Shown here: piece by piece, positions 12,750-13,662 of the stretch
How positions within the stretch are numbered: the stretch's first letter is position 1
Layout of the letters: the number at the start of each line of letters is the position of its first letter
Source of the DNA: Archaeoglobaceae archaeon
Lineage (GTDB): Archaea; Halobacteriota; Archaeoglobi; Archaeoglobales; Archaeoglobaceae
Direction of reading: 5' to 3'
Assembly (NCBI GenBank): GCA_027016055.1
Contig: JALWBF010000009.1
Coordinates: forward strand, 2,912-16,573
Length of the DNA stretch: 13,662 bases
Translations under genes and position numbers: made by a program
The notes under the pieces: generated by a model
Database searches by the model: none
Told to the model about the DNA's origin: nothing
Seen by the model: only the letters and a program-made list of their open reading frames with translations

Positions 12750-12809
12750 TGAGGGATGAAGACACTTACGGGGTCTGAACAGTGATGACACTGGGCAGGA
12801 CTGACCTCA
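12750..12809 (+). ncRNA. Archaeal C/D box sRNA with two 12-nt guides
   Basis: Guides 2'-O-methylation of RNA with L7Ae, Nop5 and fibrillarin. All elements are present in order: terminal stem 5' arm TGAGG (12750-12754), C box ATGAAGA (12756-12762, one base off ATGATGA), guide 1 of 12 bases (12763-12774), D' box CTGA (12775-12778), a 3-base spacer, C' box GTGATGA (12782-12788), guide 2 of 12 bases (12789-12800), D box CTGA (12801-12804) and terminal stem 3' arm CCTCA (12805-12809), perfectly complementary to the 5' arm. Two equal 12-nt guides are typical of archaeal sRNAs. Guide 2 complements UCCUGCCCAGUG, close to a conserved 23S rRNA sequence (CCUGCCCGGUGC in E. coli), with a G at the methylation position. 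The 3' arm overlaps, antisense, the stop codon of the next gene. Confidence 0.85.
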
Positions 12810-13662
12810 TTTCAATAGACGCAACAGTTCATTGTCAGCAATTCTTTCTAAGATTTCAACATTTTTCTTCAAGAAACGAAGAAATTGACCGAATTTTTCC
12901 TCATTCTCGGTTAGGATTTCGATGATATACTTATTTTTTAGAAATCCACTGTAGTTATGTCCGTATTCGCTGAGAAATTCACCAGCAGTCATCAATAGCA
13001 ATCTGGATATATTGTCAAGAAACGTTCTATAGTTCGCTCTATCCATTTTTCTAACTAAATAGAACGGATCTCTGTATATATACTTTCTAATGAAGTTTAC
13101 GAGAGTGTATTCCTTAAGGTTATCAACAACCTTTCCCTTAATACCTCTTGCCAGATAGGAGGGAATTCTCGACTTGATAACGTTCAAAACGTGGCTGATT
13201 TCGTCAAGTTCCAAGTGGAGCTCCACCGCTTTAACCCCTTCTTCTCCGTAAAAATATCGGGCTAACTCCTTTATTATTTTGCGAGTCAAGTTATCATCTG
13301 AATACGTATGCACCTTTGAATGCTCAATCGCATTTGAATATTCATTTCGTCTCTTTTTACGCATTATCGGACAGTTTTTCCAGTAGGCAACATAATCTTC
13401 AAATTTAATTTTATTAGAAGAGCAAAGATTCATCAAAAACATCTTAGCCTCCAAGTTCTTCGCACATATCATATACCTCCACGTTTGTCTTACAATTACA
13501 ATCTGTAAACCGTATTCTGGATCCTCCCTAAGGTAAAACCTAAATCCGTTAAATACGAACGGTGGTTCCGGCTTTTTGTCCAAATCCTTAAACTTGCATT
13601 CGTTCCTGAAGTTACAATCCTCGCAAATCTTACCGTTTTTGATTTTGTAGGCTATTTCCGTA
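12807..13662 (-). CDS. Unrecognised protein with N-terminal Cys cluster (5' end beyond the window)
   Basis: I do not recognise this protein. At least 284 residues are encoded and the frame stays open through the right edge, so the true start is outside; a TTG at 13583 in this frame is an unlikely start because the codons before it encode a plausible motif. That upstream part carries CEDCNFRNEC, a CX2CX5C cluster that could hold zinc or iron-sulfur together with a later cysteine. A second Cys-containing stretch (NLCSSN, NCPIMRKKRR) comes about 70-90 residues later. The middle and C-terminal parts are Lys/Arg-rich and helical (ending ILERIADNELLRLLK), without membrane segments or a P-loop. The composition is more AT-rich and lysine-rich than its neighbours, which might mean transfer or just an unusual protein. 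It converges with the sRNA gene. Confidence 0.7.
   Translation of the reverse strand, partial: TEIAYKIKNGKICEDCNFRNECKFKDLDKKPEPPFVFNGFRFYLREDPEYGLQIVIVRQTWRYMICAKNLEAKMFLMNLCSSNKIKFEDYVAYWKNCPIMRKKRRNEYSNAIEHSKVHTYSDDNLTRKIIKELARYFYGEEGVKAVELHLELDEISHVLNVIKSRIPSYLARGIKGKVVDNLKEYTLVNFIRKYIYRDPFYLVRKMDRANYRTFLDNISRLLLMTAGEFLSEYGHNYSGFLKNKYIIEILTENEEKFGQFLRFLKKNVEILERIADNELLRLLK

Noticed and set aside
13581..13583. TTG as start of the right-edge gene
   Set aside because: The frame continues without a stop to the window edge and encodes a plausible Cys cluster, so the gene is treated as partial.

Overview
The window looks like a hyperthermophilic euryarchaeon, most likely of the Archaeoglobales (Archaeoglobus, Geoglobus or Ferroglobus). 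The reasons are TATA/BRE promoters and leaderless starts, a fused ADP-forming acyl-CoA synthetase, polyamine genes for branched-chain spermidines (a thermophile trait), multiheme c-type cytochromes on lipoproteins, a DUF35/thiolase pair and an archaeal C/D box guide RNA. The genus is an inference; no rRNA is present.

Layout, left to right. (1) 56-1450 (+): aspartate kinase, meeting head-on, with a 1-base gap, a small Cys-containing unknown protein (1452-1712, -). (2) 1748-3341 (-): a two-gene operon of SCP-x-like thiolase followed by its DUF35 zinc-ribbon/OB-fold partner. (3) 3396-5817 (-): a thioredoxin-like protein, a HAD-like protein and a PhoH-type ATPase with KH-like RNA-binding motifs, in that transcription order. 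A tRNA-Gly(CCC) gene (5868-5940, +) diverges from this operon and appears to share one TATA element with it. (4) 5951-6448 (-): a LeuD-type dehydratase small subunit without its large subunit nearby. (5) 6551-7746 (-): two tandem pentaheme c-type cytochromes with Thr-Pro-rich linkers, the first a clear lipoprotein. (6) 7858-10960 (+): fused ADP-forming acyl-CoA synthetase and a P-loop/DRTGG protein, probably co-transcribed. (7) 10961-11315: a 355-base non-coding stretch full of inverted repeats. It holds an AT palindrome just after the synthetase operon, a palindrome lying over a good BRE/TATA promoter, and a leader with three possible hairpins. (8) 11316-12687 (+): SAM decarboxylase proenzyme and N4-bis(aminopropyl)spermidine synthase, a coherent pathway for long and branched polyamines. 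(9) 12750-12809 (+): a C/D box sRNA with its own TATA box, complete C, D', C' and D boxes and two 12-nt guides. Its 3' terminal stem overlaps, on the opposite strand, the stop codon of an unrecognised gene (12807-13662, -) that runs off the window.

Most genes are ordinary metabolism. The parts that repay a second look are the C/D sRNA and its predicted 23S rRNA target, the palindrome-rich control region of the polyamine operon, the bidirectional TATA of tRNA-Gly and thioredoxin, the tandem lipocytochromes, and the unknown Cys-cluster protein at the right edge.
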